Assembly: GCA_016710585.1 (NCBI GenBank)
Contig: JADJVN010000015.1
Location: 1 to 64,000, forward strand
Reading direction: 5' to 3'
Source of the DNA: Saprospiraceae bacterium
Lineage (GTDB): Bacteria; Bacteroidota; Bacteroidia; Chitinophagales; Saprospiraceae
DNA: 64,000 nt
Shown: piece after piece, positions 1-8,371 of the stretch
How the letters are laid out: each line of letters begins with the position of its first letter
Numbering within the stretch: position 1 is the stretch's first letter
Position numbers and translations under genes: made by a program
Notes under the pieces: model-generated
What the model was told of the DNA's origin: nothing
Databases searched by the model: none
Seen by the model: only the letters and a program-made list of their open reading frames with translations

Positions 1-1465
1 TCGCCAGTTGTTGTAAAATTTCCAAACACATTTGGATTCGTCGATGCACTAGAAATATTGGCATAAACTATACCACTCTTGCCAAATGAAAAGGTGCTAT
101 TCATGTCATAAGACATCAAGTAAGTTTTGTCTGATGTATCGCGTCGAACGGATAATACACTTTGTTCAAGAAACTGTTTTGTATAGATTTTAGTAATACT
201 ATCCGTGGTTGCTTTCCTCGATAACTCTTCCTTCAAAATGTCATTATAGCGATTGCGTTTTTTAATTGTGTCAATCTTTGATTTATACAAATTTTTTGAA
301 TGATTATGTTTTTTGTAAATATCGGAGAATGAATAAATGTGGTTTAAATCACTGCGCCATTCCATATTAAAATAATCAAACACTAAACCATAAGCCAAGC
401 CAGTAGCATATGCAAAAGAACGATTTAACCCTGTGGGTTGGTCTCTGCCATATAATTCTTCTATGGCGATTTGATACAAATTAGAATGTGCGGAAAGCTT
501 ATAGCCTGTATAAGAGCCAAGCCTTCTAGTGTCTCCAACTCCAAGGCAAAATGATTTACTTTTTTAAACTTTTTTTCTCGCTCAGTTCGGAAAAACATGG
601 CATCACTTAGAAATTGTTTAGCATCAATATCATTCTTTTTTTGAATAGCATGCAAACAATTGCGCAATGCTTCAAATTCTGTACGCAACAGAATTCTAGC
701 TTTATGATCATCCAGATGCTCTACGATATTTCCTGAAAGATTCATTTGTTTTAAATGAAATAAATGAAACAACTCATGTATAATAGTTTGGCAACTGTCT
801 GCTGCGGTAACATAACTATTCTGTACAATTGCCCATTTTTTGCCTTCGAAGTCTTGATTGGTATTCGTATGTTGAAGTGTGTTGGGTTCTATAGTTTTGT
901 AGTATAGTAAGCCATCTTTTTGTGCATTGGATAATTGACTGTTGAGTGTGTAAACAACATTGTCATCATCTAAGACCAAAACATAGTCGCTCCATAAGGA
1001 ACCGTTCCAAAGTTTGCCATTGTCTTTATCTAAAAGATATTTTGCTTTGAGTAGTTCATTTTGAATTTTGTTTCGTCTTCGTTGTGGTAATGTGCTTTTA
1101 TTTTGTTTGGTCTTTTCGAGAATATTTTTCCATACCGATAAGTTATGCAAGTTGTCCAAATCTGTATCAGTACTAATATGCTCAATGTCAGAATAGAAAT
1201 AAACATCTGTTAGTTCGGATAAATATTGAATAGCTTTGTTTGTATCATTATTGAGCGAATAAACACAAGTCGCATTGTACAGAATATCTTGGTCCTTGAT
1301 TTTTTGAAGAGAAAATAAAATATCAAAGTTGATGGCTGACTCTTTGTAGTCCTTGGCATTATATAAATCCATAGCCTTCTGATATATTTGGTCTGCCGAA
1401 TTTGTTTGAGCTAAAGCAAAATTCAAAAATGATAAAACTAACAATGTACAACTTATTCGATTCAT
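1..1465 (-). CDS. secreted protein with TPR-like N-terminus and HELFH zinc-peptidase motif, frameshifted and cut by window edge
   Basis: The start at 1465 gives a clear signal peptide (hydrophobic stretch ending FALAQ) followed by a TPR-like helical segment (YNAKDYKESAINF). Near residue 230 there is IIHELFHLFHLKQ, an HExxH-type zinc-binding motif, so a membrane-anchored or secreted metallopeptidase is likely but the family is not recognised. The first frame stops at 461. In another frame the protein continues without a stop to base 1 (GYKLSAHSNLYQIAIEELYG and onward), and the two frames join if one G is restored near 515-525. I treat it as one gene with an indel, its C-terminus beyond the window. 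No operon partner is visible; the 50-aa gene upstream is on the same strand about 60 bases away. Confidence 0.6.
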
Positions 1466-1521
1466 AATGCAGCGCTTTATATTTTTGAAAATTGATGAAT
1501 TTACTTTAACAAGCTATTGTT

Positions 1522-1674
1522 TTATTCAGGCTTAATCTTGACGATTTTATTATCACGCAGTATGACTAATTCACTTTTATTTAATTTTTTAAATTCTATA
1601 AGTTTTTCATAAGTTAATTCAAGTCCTTTTAGAATTTTCTTCTTTTCCTCTAATTGCATTTCAATTGTTGTCAT
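1522..1674 (-). CDS. small charged protein, 50 aa
   Basis: An ATG-started ORF of 50 residues (MTTIEMQLEEKKKILKGLEL..., ending KIVKIKPE). It is rich in Lys and Glu and is predicted helical, with a short beta-like tail. It follows the HigA-type gene on the same strand by about 60 bases, so the two could be co-transcribed. I do not recognise the family. Its size and company suggest a small regulatory or addiction-module component, but that is inference only. Confidence 0.45.
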   Translation of the reverse strand: MTTIEMQLEEKKKILKGLELTYEKLIEFKKLNKSELVILRDNKIVKIKPE

Positions 1675-1737
1675 ATTGATTCTTTATAAGTATAAATTTT
1701 TCTTGATTAAATATATTTGTTTGTTCTTTTACTCATA

Positions 1738-2025
1738 TTAATGGACAGTTTCTATTTGTTCTAATTCTCTCTTGATTGTTTTCATCTCTTCTTCAATGTC
1801 AAAGTCGTTTTGTAAGCCAAGCCAGAATTTAGAAGAGGTTCCGAAGTATTTGGAAAGTCTTAAGGCTGTGTCTGCTGTGATTCTTCTTCTTCCCTTTAGT
1901 ATTTGACTAGTTCTTGTTTGAGGAACTCCAATAGATTGAGAAAGTTTATAGGCAGTTATACCCATTGGCTTTAGAAATTCTTCTTCTAATATTTCACCAG
2001 GATGTATGTTTTTTAATTTTTTCAT
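1738..2025 (-). CDS. higA: HigA-type addiction module antidote, XRE HTH
   Basis: 95 residues. The N-terminal KNIHPGEILEEEFLKPMGITAYKLSQ is the classical HigA/VapI signature, followed by an HTH (IGVPQTRTSQILKGRRRITADTALRLSKYFG) and FWLGLQNDFDIE, all typical of the HigA family at full length. HigA proteins bind and neutralise HigB mRNA interferases and repress their own operon. HigB normally lies directly upstream of higA, but only about 48 non-coding bases separate this gene from the OsmC gene, so no HigB is present. It may be an orphan antitoxin or a stand-alone regulator. A 50-aa ORF follows downstream. Confidence 0.85.
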   Translation of the reverse strand: MKKLKNIHPGEILEEEFLKPMGITAYKLSQSIGVPQTRTSQILKGRRRITADTALRLSKYFGTSSKFWLGLQNDFDIEEEMKTIKRELEQIETVH

Positions 2026-2073
2026 GAATCCTTGCTGGGGTATATGCTTATTAAATTGAATTTATTTTTACAA

Positions 2074-2463
2074 CTAATTAATTCTCATAGGCACAGCTTC
2101 GGAGATCAACTTTGCCACAGGACATATTTCAGCAATGGCCAATAATCTTTCTATTTGTTCAGTGGAAAGTTGATTTTCAAAACGAATTGTTTTTATGATT
2201 TTTTTATCTTGTGAATCATTCGTATCGAGATCAGCGATTACTTCTATTTTTCCTGTATTCCAGCCTTTTCTTTTGGCATAAAGTTGCAAGGTAATCGTAG
2301 TACAAGCTGCAAGAGATCCAAGAAAATATTCTATTGGATTGGGCGCTAAGTCTGTACCTCCTATTTCAATTGGTTCGTCAACGAAGAAATTTTTATCAGC
2401 GGTCTTTACTTCTGTATAGAGTTTTTCTGAGTCAGAAGTGGCTGTTACAACTGTACTTTTCAT
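2074..2463 (-). CDS. OsmC family peroxidase-like protein
   Basis: 129 residues with the OsmC fold signature: an N-terminal strand region, NPIEYFLGSLAACTTITLQLYAKRKGW around residues 42-68 with the first redox cysteine, and ICPVAKLI near 115 with the second. OsmC/Ohr-like proteins reduce organic or fatty-acid hydroperoxides in the cytoplasm. The start ATG overlaps the stop of the upstream CDGSH/YjdI gene by 4 bases (ATGA), so the two are translationally coupled; both have redox chemistry, suggesting a small oxidative-stress operon. Confidence 0.9.
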   Translation of the reverse strand: MKSTVVTATSDSEKLYTEVKTADKNFFVDEPIEIGGTDLAPNPIEYFLGSLAACTTITLQLYAKRKGWNTGKIEVIADLDTNDSQDKKIIKTIRFENQLSTEQIERLLAIAEICPVAKLISEAVPMRIN

Positions 2464-2885
2464 CCTTTAAAATCTATCTTAACGTGAGAGCCATCACAAA
2501 ATGGTTTGTTGTTGGATTGTCCACATCTGCAAAAAGCAGCAACTTTATTTTTTTGAATTTCTCTTCCATCTGAGTTTTTGATCTTCAAGTTTCCATAGAC
2601 CATAAGTGGACCATTGGCTATGACTTCCACTATTTGTTCGCTATGAACTTCGCTTTGTGATACTTCTCCTTCATTCTTATAATAACTCAAGACACCCGAC
2701 GGGCAATTATTGATACGTTTAATAATCTCTTCTGTCGGTGCTCCTTCTGCATTTATCCAAGGTCTCACTCCAGGATTAAAAACCGATAAAAGGCCATGTT
2801 CTCCTTTCCAACATTTGGTAGAATGAATACAGGCATCTGGTTTCCAGACGATCGTAATGTCTTTGTTTGAATATTTTTTTTCCAT
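2460..2885 (-). CDS. YjdI-type [4Fe-4S] plus CDGSH iron-sulfur protein
   Basis: 141 residues with two modules. Residues 5-70 form the YjdI/Fer4_19 monocluster region (DACIHSTKCWKGEHGLLSVF ... NNCPSGVLSYY). The C-terminal part is a CDGSH zinc-finger-like [2Fe-2S] domain with the C-x-C-x9-C-D-G-S-H ligand pattern (CRCGQSNNKPFCDGSH). Such proteins are cytoplasmic redox or Fe-S sensing proteins of uncertain exact function. It is the first gene of a two-gene operon with osmC (4-base overlap). Confidence 0.88.
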   Translation of the reverse strand: MEKKYSNKDITIVWKPDACIHSTKCWKGEHGLLSVFNPGVRPWINAEGAPTEEIIKRINNCPSGVLSYYKNEGEVSQSEVHSEQIVEVIANGPLMVYGNLKIKNSDGREIQKNKVAAFCRCGQSNNKPFCDGSHVKIDFKG

Positions 2886-2983
2886 TGATTTAATTATTTA
2901 GATTGTAAAAATATGTTATTGGAAGGATAAATTGAAATTTCCAATAATTATTATTTGCATTTACTATTCTATTTTTGCCTACA

Positions 2984-3160
2984 TCACATCAAGTCCTTGC
3001 GTTGTAATAGTTCTGTATAGGATTCACCGTCAAAAAATATTATGTCCATAGATTTTGTAGTTGTATTTTCAAAGTAAATAGTGTTTCCTTTTTCTCCACA
3101 TAATGGCAATTCTAGTTTAATATATGTTAAGTAAAGTCGATTTAGTTTTTTGGAGTTAAC
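2984..3160 (-). pseudogene. possible coding remnant, about 50 codons
   Basis: The minus strand reads through an open frame with protein-like composition (TYIKLELPLCGEKGNTIYF, then DIIFFDGESYTELLQRKD) ending at a TGA at 2984. No ATG is available and a stop lies just upstream in the same frame. It begins inside the end of the HEAT-repeat gene. It could be the C-terminus of a decayed gene or of that gene after a frameshift. I cannot assign a family. Confidence 0.25.
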
Positions 3161-4020
3161 TCTCTTTCAAATTGTAAAATTATACTATTAGCATACTTTT
3201 TACCAATATCCCATTTTTCATTTTTAATATATTCTTTAAGTATTTGTATTGCTTTTTGTGATTTGTATTCGCCTAATGCTTCAATGGAAGCTTTACGAAC
3301 TGTCAAATCTGGATCAGTTAAACTTTGAGTGAATACTTCTAAGTATTTATTGTCTTTTAAATCACCAAGTTTTCTAGCCGCTCTGTACCTCAAAATAGAA
3401 TCTTCTGTTTTATTCTTTAATATTGACTCTAAAAATGGCCCAAAAATAGGTCTTGATAAATCCCAAGATTCTGCAATTGCGTTTTTTAGTATTGATTTTT
3501 GAACCTTATTATTTTTATTGTAAAGTGCTAGAAGTGAAATATCCCTTTCGTGTTGATTATTGAGTTTATTGATAGCAATAATATTTTTCAAGCAATTTGT
3601 ATAACTTTCCACTTGCTCTTTTTCTAATACTTGCTGTCCTTGAAATCCTGCAAATAGTAAATTCTCTTCTTCTAAAAAAAGTATGACTATCTCACAGTCG
3701 ATTGGAGATGCAATGGGTCTGCATATGAATGGTTTATATATTTCATTTGTAACTTTATAGTCCAATACTAAAGTAGTCTTTTTAAAATCCCCTTTTATAA
3801 TATTTAATACTTTGTAATGTGCATACCTTGGCAATGTTATGCTTGAAGGTAATATCTCTTCATTTTCAATTGTATAATATTCGGTAGTTTTTAACAATTC
3901 AACTAATAAAATAGTCTTAGAATTTTCGATTAGTTCAAAAAGATTGTAATGACGTATTTTGGCTTCAATCTTTGAAATAAGTACTGTTAAAAAAATTGTT
4001 ACAGTTAAAATTATTTTTAT
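3142..4020 (-). CDS. exported HEAT-repeat protein, non-standard start
   Basis: The C-terminal half holds HEAT-like repeats (RAARKLGDLKDNKYLEVFTQ, then TVRKASIEALGEYKSQKAIQ) that form helical scaffolds for protein binding. The N-terminal half is mostly beta and unrecognised. A TTG at 3897 would give 251 residues, but the frame stays open upstream and encodes a convincing signal peptide (KIILTVTIFLTVLISKIEA). The only plausible start there is ATA at 4018-4020 (or ATT just before), so I place the start at 4020 and suspect an ATG misread. The leader ORF of a dispersed repeat stops at 4017-4019, overlapping that start, as at other copies of this repeat. Confidence 0.55.
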   Translation of the reverse strand: MKIILTVTIFLTVLISKIEAKIRHYNLFELIENSKTILLVELLKTTEYYTIENEEILPSSITLPRYAHYKVLNIIKGDFKKTTLVLDYKVTNEIYKPFICRPIASPIDCEIVILFLEEENLLFAGFQGQQVLEKEQVESYTNCLKNIIAINKLNNQHERDISLLALYNKNNKVQKSILKNAIAESWDLSRPIFGPFLESILKNKTEDSILRYRAARKLGDLKDNKYLEVFTQSLTDPDLTVRKASIEALGEYKSQKAIQILKEYIKNEKWDIGKKYANSIILQFERELTPKN

Positions 4021-4300
4021 AATATTAAAATTTTAAATAACTCTAAGGAAAGTAGATATACAACACCCCAGTTACTATTACTAGAAAAAGCTACTTCGAT
4101 CAACTTGGGACTAGGGCAGTTTATACTTTTATCTTGGTTTATCGAATCTTCGATATCAAGTTGAGAGAAGTCGGAATGAGGAGTATGTAAAAAGGTAAAT
4201 TTTTTTTGAGCCATATTCCTGTAGGTTGTTGGCATGATTATTTTTTGTAAAAATAGGAATTCTTTTTTAGTTGTGCAATACTAGTCTAAAAAAGTTTCGC
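4017..4300 (-). repeat. dispersed leader-ORF repeat, copy G (divergent)
   Basis: A diverged copy of the repeat family found at 38.9-46.4 kb. It shares the segment read on the plus strand as GAGCCATATTCCTGTAGG, then GTAAAAATAGGAATT and TAGTTGTGCAATA. On the minus strand it encodes the leader ORF (4017-4214, 65 aa) beginning MAQKKFTFLHTPHSDFSQL, clearly related to MTHKDIPLIPSPHSGFVQL of the array copies. The leader ends exactly at the start of the HEAT-repeat gene. Divergence suggests an old insertion. Confidence 0.6.
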
Positions 4301-4402
4301 ACAATTTTTTCGGACATTCTTTTAAGTATATGAATGAAAAAAAATACTTATCGCAGCATTATTTAACTATACAAAGGAATACTGCATTACATAGGATCCG
4401 TT

Positions 4403-4693
4403 TTAACTTCTAGCTATTTCTAGTTTACCATTTATTACATGTTTAATTTGACCAGTTCCAATTACATTCGAGCCATCTCTAATTTCAAAATTCATGCCTG
4501 CTTTCAAACTGTCTTCAAAATAGTCTGGTGATAGTATTTTTATTTTAGCTTTAACTTTATCTCCTGGATATACAATTTCCTTGTCTATAAATGTTTGTTG
4601 TCCGGATTTTTGCATTTCAGTAAAATCAAATTTTACTTGTGGTCTGTAGCCAGAAAATGCAGGTGTTTTTCTTCCGCCTTGTTCCGTTGTCAA
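4403..4693 (-). CDS. EF-Tu C-terminal-domain-like small protein
   Basis: 96 residues resembling domain 3 of elongation factor Tu: GRKTPAFSGYRPQVKF, IVYPGDKVKAKIKILSPDYF and GMNFEIRDGSNVIGTGQI match the beta-barrel pattern seen in EF-Tu (GDNV, G-x-F-x-I-R-x-G-x-x-x-x-G-x-G). No GTPase domain is present. Stand-alone domains of this kind occur in Bacteroidota and their role is unknown. Twenty bases separate it from the upstream zinc-ribbon gene on the same strand, so the two are probably co-transcribed. Confidence 0.6.
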   Translation of the reverse strand: MTTEQGGRKTPAFSGYRPQVKFDFTEMQKSGQQTFIDKEIVYPGDKVKAKIKILSPDYFEDSLKAGMNFEIRDGSNVIGTGQIKHVINGKLEIARS

Positions 4694-4712
4694 ATATTAA
4701 CCAACGCATTTT

Positions 4713-5045
4713 TCATTTCCTGATAGCTTGCGCTTTATATTTTTCAACAAAGTCCTTTGCTTCTTTTAAAGTTTCAGGATACGAGGTGTAGTTTTGATAA
4801 CTAACAATTATATTACTTTCAATTTCTATTTTTTCATATACATGTTGGTAGATGAAACCATTTTCTGCAAGGTATTTGACTACTTGCCATTTTTTTAAAT
4901 CGCCCTTTTTGGGTGGTTTAAATTTGTGATCCATTAATTTCATTAGGACGTCACACTCGGGGCAGTTTGCCACTTTAATATTATTAAAGTCAGTTCCTAA
5001 ATTAAAGGCTTTCCTGCAATCTAGACAGATATTTTTGTATCCCAT
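4713..5045 (-). CDS. zinc-ribbon hypothetical protein
   Basis: 110 residues. The N-terminus has two CxxC pairs (CLDC at residues 8-11 and CPEC at about 28-31) that would form a zinc ribbon. The rest is a mixed alpha/beta segment ending in a basic helix (ETLKEAKDFVEKYKAQAIRK). It lies just upstream of the EF-Tu-domain-like gene. The family is not recognised; nucleic-acid binding is possible but not shown. Confidence 0.5.
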   Translation of the reverse strand: MGYKNICLDCRKAFNLGTDFNNIKVANCPECDVLMKLMDHKFKPPKKGDLKKWQVVKYLAENGFIYQHVYEKIEIESNIIVSYQNYTSYPETLKEAKDFVEKYKAQAIRK

Positions 5046-5221
5046 TATTCTTTATTCTTTACTCCTTGTCCCGAACTCAAAGGTAAGATGACCTCCAATG
5101 AAATTTTTCCTATCAGTAAGATGGCACTTTAAGATTACCATTAAAACAGATTACCCATATAGAACGCGAACGAAATTATAGCTAAATCCATCTCTCAAAC
5201 GGCAGCAAAGAATTACCTTGA

Positions 5222-5365
5222 AAAAATTTAGCATACTTTGAAGACATACTTGTAGATAAAAATTTCTATAGAGCCCATCGTTCATTTCTTGTCAACAAAT
5301 ACCATATTCAAGAATTAATAGAAAGTCGTTTTGTTCATATCAAGAAGAAATATCACCGAGGCTAA
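5222..5365 (+). pseudogene. LytTR DNA-binding domain fragment
   Basis: Forty-seven codons on the plus strand read NLAYFEDILVDKNFYRAHRS and continue FLVNKYHIQELIESRFVHIK before a TAA. This is the C-terminal half of a LytTR domain (FYRxHxSFLVN is its hallmark), the DNA-binding part of AlgR/AgrA/LytR response regulators. The receiver domain and start are missing, and the 160 bases upstream hold no continuous frame. It is a truncated relic next to the tandem repeat. Confidence 0.6.
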
Positions 5366-5400
5366 AGCTTGGTTTTTGGGTTTGGAGTAAGTCGCATTTA

Positions 5401-5710
5401 GGAGGCTAAAGCCTCTTGACCGACTTATTGATGCGAGGCTTTAGGTTTAGCCTAATTTAGGAGGCTAAAGCCTCTTGACCGACTTATTGGTGCGAGGCTT
5501 TAGGTTTAGCCTAATTTAGGAGGCTAAAGCCTCTTGACCGACTTATTGGTGCGATGCTTTAGGTTCTTGCTAGATGAAAGTAAGCAACTATTTGAAGTCA
5601 ATTATCTGTGGAGGCTAAAGCCTCTTGACCGACTTATTGAGGTTCTAAGTTCTGAGTACATAACTATTGTTTGTATTTTATTCAAGGAGGCTAAAGCCTC
5701 ATAACCGACT
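5401..5710. repeat. 59-bp tandem repeat with palindromic core
   Basis: Three nearly identical 59-bp units start at 5401, 5460 and 5519, followed by truncated copies at about 5610 and 5686. Each unit begins with GGAGGCTAAAGCCTC, a short palindrome (GAGGCT-AA-AGCCTC), followed by TTGACCGACTTATTG, and contains the inverted form GAGGCTTTAGG. No ORF runs through it. The surrounding stretches 5046-5221 and 5711-5932 hold nothing I can name. Confidence 0.75.
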
Positions 5711-5932
5711 AACCAACAACCAACATGACTGACTAACTAAATATAGGTTATTGTAAGTAAAACTAAACTTTGTTCATTTTTTTTATTGCAGTAAAATATT
5801 CAAATCAGCTAATCCTGTTTTGTATTTAAATATAGGGAATATTAATACATTTATTTGCAATCTGTTTCCATTAGTTTTTCTAATGGTCGATCTTTATACT
5901 TATCATAGAACTAAACTAATTGAGTCAATCAA

Positions 5933-6391
5933 CTATTTTGCATCTTCAGATCTAAGATAATCTAAAATAGCTCTAGCCTTAGTTTCATCTATGCCGACTG
6001 TAGTCATTGCAGTTTTATTGTTTGCTTCAAACAATGCTTTTGCATCGGGATCATTTTTAACCATTTCTTCATTGTGTAAAAGTATGTTCATTATCCAGTT
6101 TGCAGATCTTTTTGATGTCACTCCTTTTAATGCAGGGCCAATAACTTTTTGATCCATTTTATGACATGCAATACAAGTTTTTCCAAACTCAGTGGCGCCT
6201 AGCGTCACTTTTTCTGGATCGATAGGAGGAACTTCACCTGTAATGTATTCTTTCATACTCCATGTCTCTACCATAGAAACTGCTTTGCTTGAGTCTGAAC
6301 TATTAGTTTCTTTGGGACCTGAAGAGCACGAAACATAAAATATAAGTCCTGAAAATGCACTTAATACTAATAGAAAATTTCTGTTTTTCAT
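5933..6391 (-). CDS. lipoprotein monoheme cytochrome c
   Basis: 152 residues. The first 22 form a lipoprotein signal peptide (FYVSC lipobox). A single heme c site, CIACH, lies at residues 73-77, followed by a cytochrome fold with a candidate axial Met in NNKTAMTTVG. It is most likely a periplasm-facing, membrane-tethered electron carrier. Its position just beyond the nir-nor operon suggests it feeds electrons to NirS or NorC. Its start faces a shared 70-bp control region whose minus strand carries a TATATTTG -7-like box; the same region holds a 30-bp box also found upstream of the nir operon. Confidence 0.82.
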   Translation of the reverse strand: MKNRNFLLVLSAFSGLIFYVSCSSGPKETNSSDSSKAVSMVETWSMKEYITGEVPPIDPEKVTLGATEFGKTCIACHKMDQKVIGPALKGVTSKRSANWIMNILLHNEEMVKNDPDAKALFEANNKTAMTTVGIDETKARAILDYLRSEDAK

Positions 6392-6431
6392 TTTTATTGT
6401 TTTAATTCAAATTTTAAAATGCAAATATATA

Positions 6432-6461
6432 ATTTAAGACAAAAATATCGTAAATTTGTTC
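6432..6461 (+). promoter_or_regulatory. 30-bp box shared with nir operon promoter, with -7 motif
   Basis: Reading rightwards, TTTAAGACAAAAATATCG followed by TAAATTTGTTC matches the minus-strand box at 16049-16078 at about 27 of 30 positions. It contains TAAATTTG (6451-6458), a perfect Bacteroidota -7 box (TAnnTTTG). It lies between the cytochrome gene and the small plus-strand ORF. Its duplication at two denitrification control regions suggests a common regulator. Confidence 0.6.
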
Positions 6462-6659
6462 ATGAAAAAGGCTCATTTTATTGTGCTAATAGTCATAAGT
6501 ATTGCTTGGATAATTTTTCGGAGCTCTCGAAAGATCTGTTATACCGAGCAGCATGACTGTGGTAACTATTGTTATTGTAAATTTCAGATATGTAAAAGCT
6601 ATTTGTTTCATTATCAAATTGATTCTACACGGATATTCCTTGAGCGCGTTTGTCATTGA
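6462..6659 (+). CDS. small membrane or exported Cys-rich protein
   Basis: 65 codons from ATG at 6462: a hydrophobic N-terminus (MKKAHFIVLIVISIAWIIF) then a cysteine-rich tail (CYTEQHDCGNYCYCKFQIC). The start follows the shared promoter box by only a few bases, so a transcript would be nearly leaderless. It is convergent with norD and overlaps its end by 7 bases. No family recognised; kept because promoter and signal-like segment coincide. Confidence 0.35.
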   Translation: MKKAHFIVLIVISIAWIIFRSSRKICYTEQHDCGNYCYCKFQICKSYLFHYQIDSTRIFLERVCH

Positions 6660-8344
6660 CTAAAAGCGATTTTGCGATAAATATTTTGAAGGCAAATTGG
6701 AAGAAATTCAGAATGGGGTAGGATAGTGAATCGATCTTTTCCGAACATTTGTGGCAAATAATATTTTGAGTTTTCTTCGATTGCAATGGCATGGATATTA
6801 ATGTTGTTTTGATGAAGTTCTTTTAAGGCTTGTTTGATATCTTCTACTCCATATTTTCCTTCGTATTTATCATAATCAGTGGGCTTTCCATCAGAGAGAA
6901 GGATGATCCATTTTGATTTGAGATCGACTTGATCTAAAAGTACTTTCGCATGGCGCAACGCAGGTCCCATTCTCGTGAATCCTTGGGCTTGAATATTTCC
7001 TATTCCCGATATTGCAGAAGTCCATTTTTGTTTAAAATGTTTTAGGGTGATATAAGTGCAGAAATTTCTTGTTTTCGAAAAGAAAGCATCGACTTGAAAA
7101 TGGACATCGTAATCTTTGAGCACTTCTCCCATGATGAGGATTGCTTTTTTCTCAATGTCGAGCACTTTTTGGTTTTGTACATAGCTGTCACTAGAAAGAC
7201 TGATATCTATGAGGAATAATATGGCTAGTTCTTTTTTTCTTTTTCGCTTGGATTCATAGATATTTTCATTGGGACTTTTTCCAGCTTTTATATCTATGAA
7301 AAGATCATTCACTTGATCGATATCCAATTCATCGCCTTGGGCTAATCTTTTGCTTGTTGCCATTTGATTATAGAATCTTGCAAGTTCTTTTTTCAGGATT
7401 TGAATTGTTGTATATGAATTTTTAATAATCGAATTACCAATGTATGAATTTTGACTTTTAAATAATAATGGGAATACTTTGCAAAAATCTGCGATATATT
7501 TTCTCGATTGATATTGCCACTCTGGGTAAGGATAGTAAAAATCAGATTGACTTAAATCATTGCATTCAGCTAGTGTCAATTGTCCTGTGTATTCTGCTTT
7601 ATAGATCGAGTGAACGATATCATCGACACGTATGACGTGTTTTAAATTTAATTCATCAAGCGCTGCGGCGTGATCCTGAATATTGTCATCGCCATCAAAG
7701 TCTCTCCATATTTCATCAAATTCTTCTGCTGTTTCTATTTTTTCAAAATTGTGAGTAAGCATATATTCTTCTTGCTTCTCTTGATTCAATTGGATTAAAC
7801 TTATAGATTCAACTGGTTTAGATTTGAGTTCAGATTGGATTTGATTTTGATTATTTTTTTTGTAATCATGTTGATCCTGATTTCCAATTTCTGTTGAACC
7901 ATGCCATTGATCTTTTTCTATCGATGTATCAGTTAAACATTTTTTTTCTTCTAGATTTTCCCAAAAATATTCTCGAAGTTCCTTTAAATTGGGAAATTCA
8001 TTATCCATGATTTGAAATACTTCATCATGTTGGAGTTGCTCATTTTTTTTCGAATTGAGATAGTGATATGATAGATAGATTGCTCGAAAAATATAAAAAC
8101 TTTCGTTTAATTTTTTATCTTGAAAATAAGCTATTTTTTCAGGAAAATAAAAATGAATTCCTTTATAACCACCATACTGGATAGCAGGATAAATATCAAT
8201 TGGTTCTGCACAAATAGCTTTGCAAATAAGCGAGAGTGTTTTTTGTATATCAGTTAGTTTACAAGAAATTAGGGTATTCTCGTTTTTCTTCTTATTCCAT
8301 CGCCAATTGACAAATTTTTTAAAAAGTATTTCTGGTATATCCAT
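6653..8344 (-). CDS. norD: NorD-type nitric oxide reductase activation protein, VWA domain
   Basis: 563 residues. The C-terminal third is a von Willebrand factor A domain: FLIDISLSSDS carries the MIDAS DxSxS metal site, and later WIILLSDGKPTDYDKY supplies the remaining strand. The N-terminal part is helical and charged with a low-complexity linker around residues 150-200, typical of NorD/CbbO proteins. NorD works with the NorQ AAA+ ATPase to insert or activate the metal centre of NorB. It is the last gene of the operon, 27 bases after norQ. It is soluble, with no signal peptide. Confidence 0.88.
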   Translation of the reverse strand: MDIPEILFKKFVNWRWNKKKNENTLISCKLTDIQKTLSLICKAICAEPIDIYPAIQYGGYKGIHFYFPEKIAYFQDKKLNESFYIFRAIYLSYHYLNSKKNEQLQHDEVFQIMDNEFPNLKELREYFWENLEEKKCLTDTSIEKDQWHGSTEIGNQDQHDYKKNNQNQIQSELKSKPVESISLIQLNQEKQEEYMLTHNFEKIETAEEFDEIWRDFDGDDNIQDHAAALDELNLKHVIRVDDIVHSIYKAEYTGQLTLAECNDLSQSDFYYPYPEWQYQSRKYIADFCKVFPLLFKSQNSYIGNSIIKNSYTTIQILKKELARFYNQMATSKRLAQGDELDIDQVNDLFIDIKAGKSPNENIYESKRKRKKELAILFLIDISLSSDSYVQNQKVLDIEKKAILIMGEVLKDYDVHFQVDAFFSKTRNFCTYITLKHFKQKWTSAISGIGNIQAQGFTRMGPALRHAKVLLDQVDLKSKWIILLSDGKPTDYDKYEGKYGVEDIKQALKELHQNNINIHAIAIEENSKYYLPQMFGKDRFTILPHSEFLPICLQNIYRKIAFSQ

Positions 8345-8371
8345 TGCTTGTAACTTAGATTACTATTTTCA

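Noticed and set aside
5401..5710. Possible CRISPR array
   Set aside because: The units are directly adjacent 59-bp copies with no variable spacers and no cas genes nearby.
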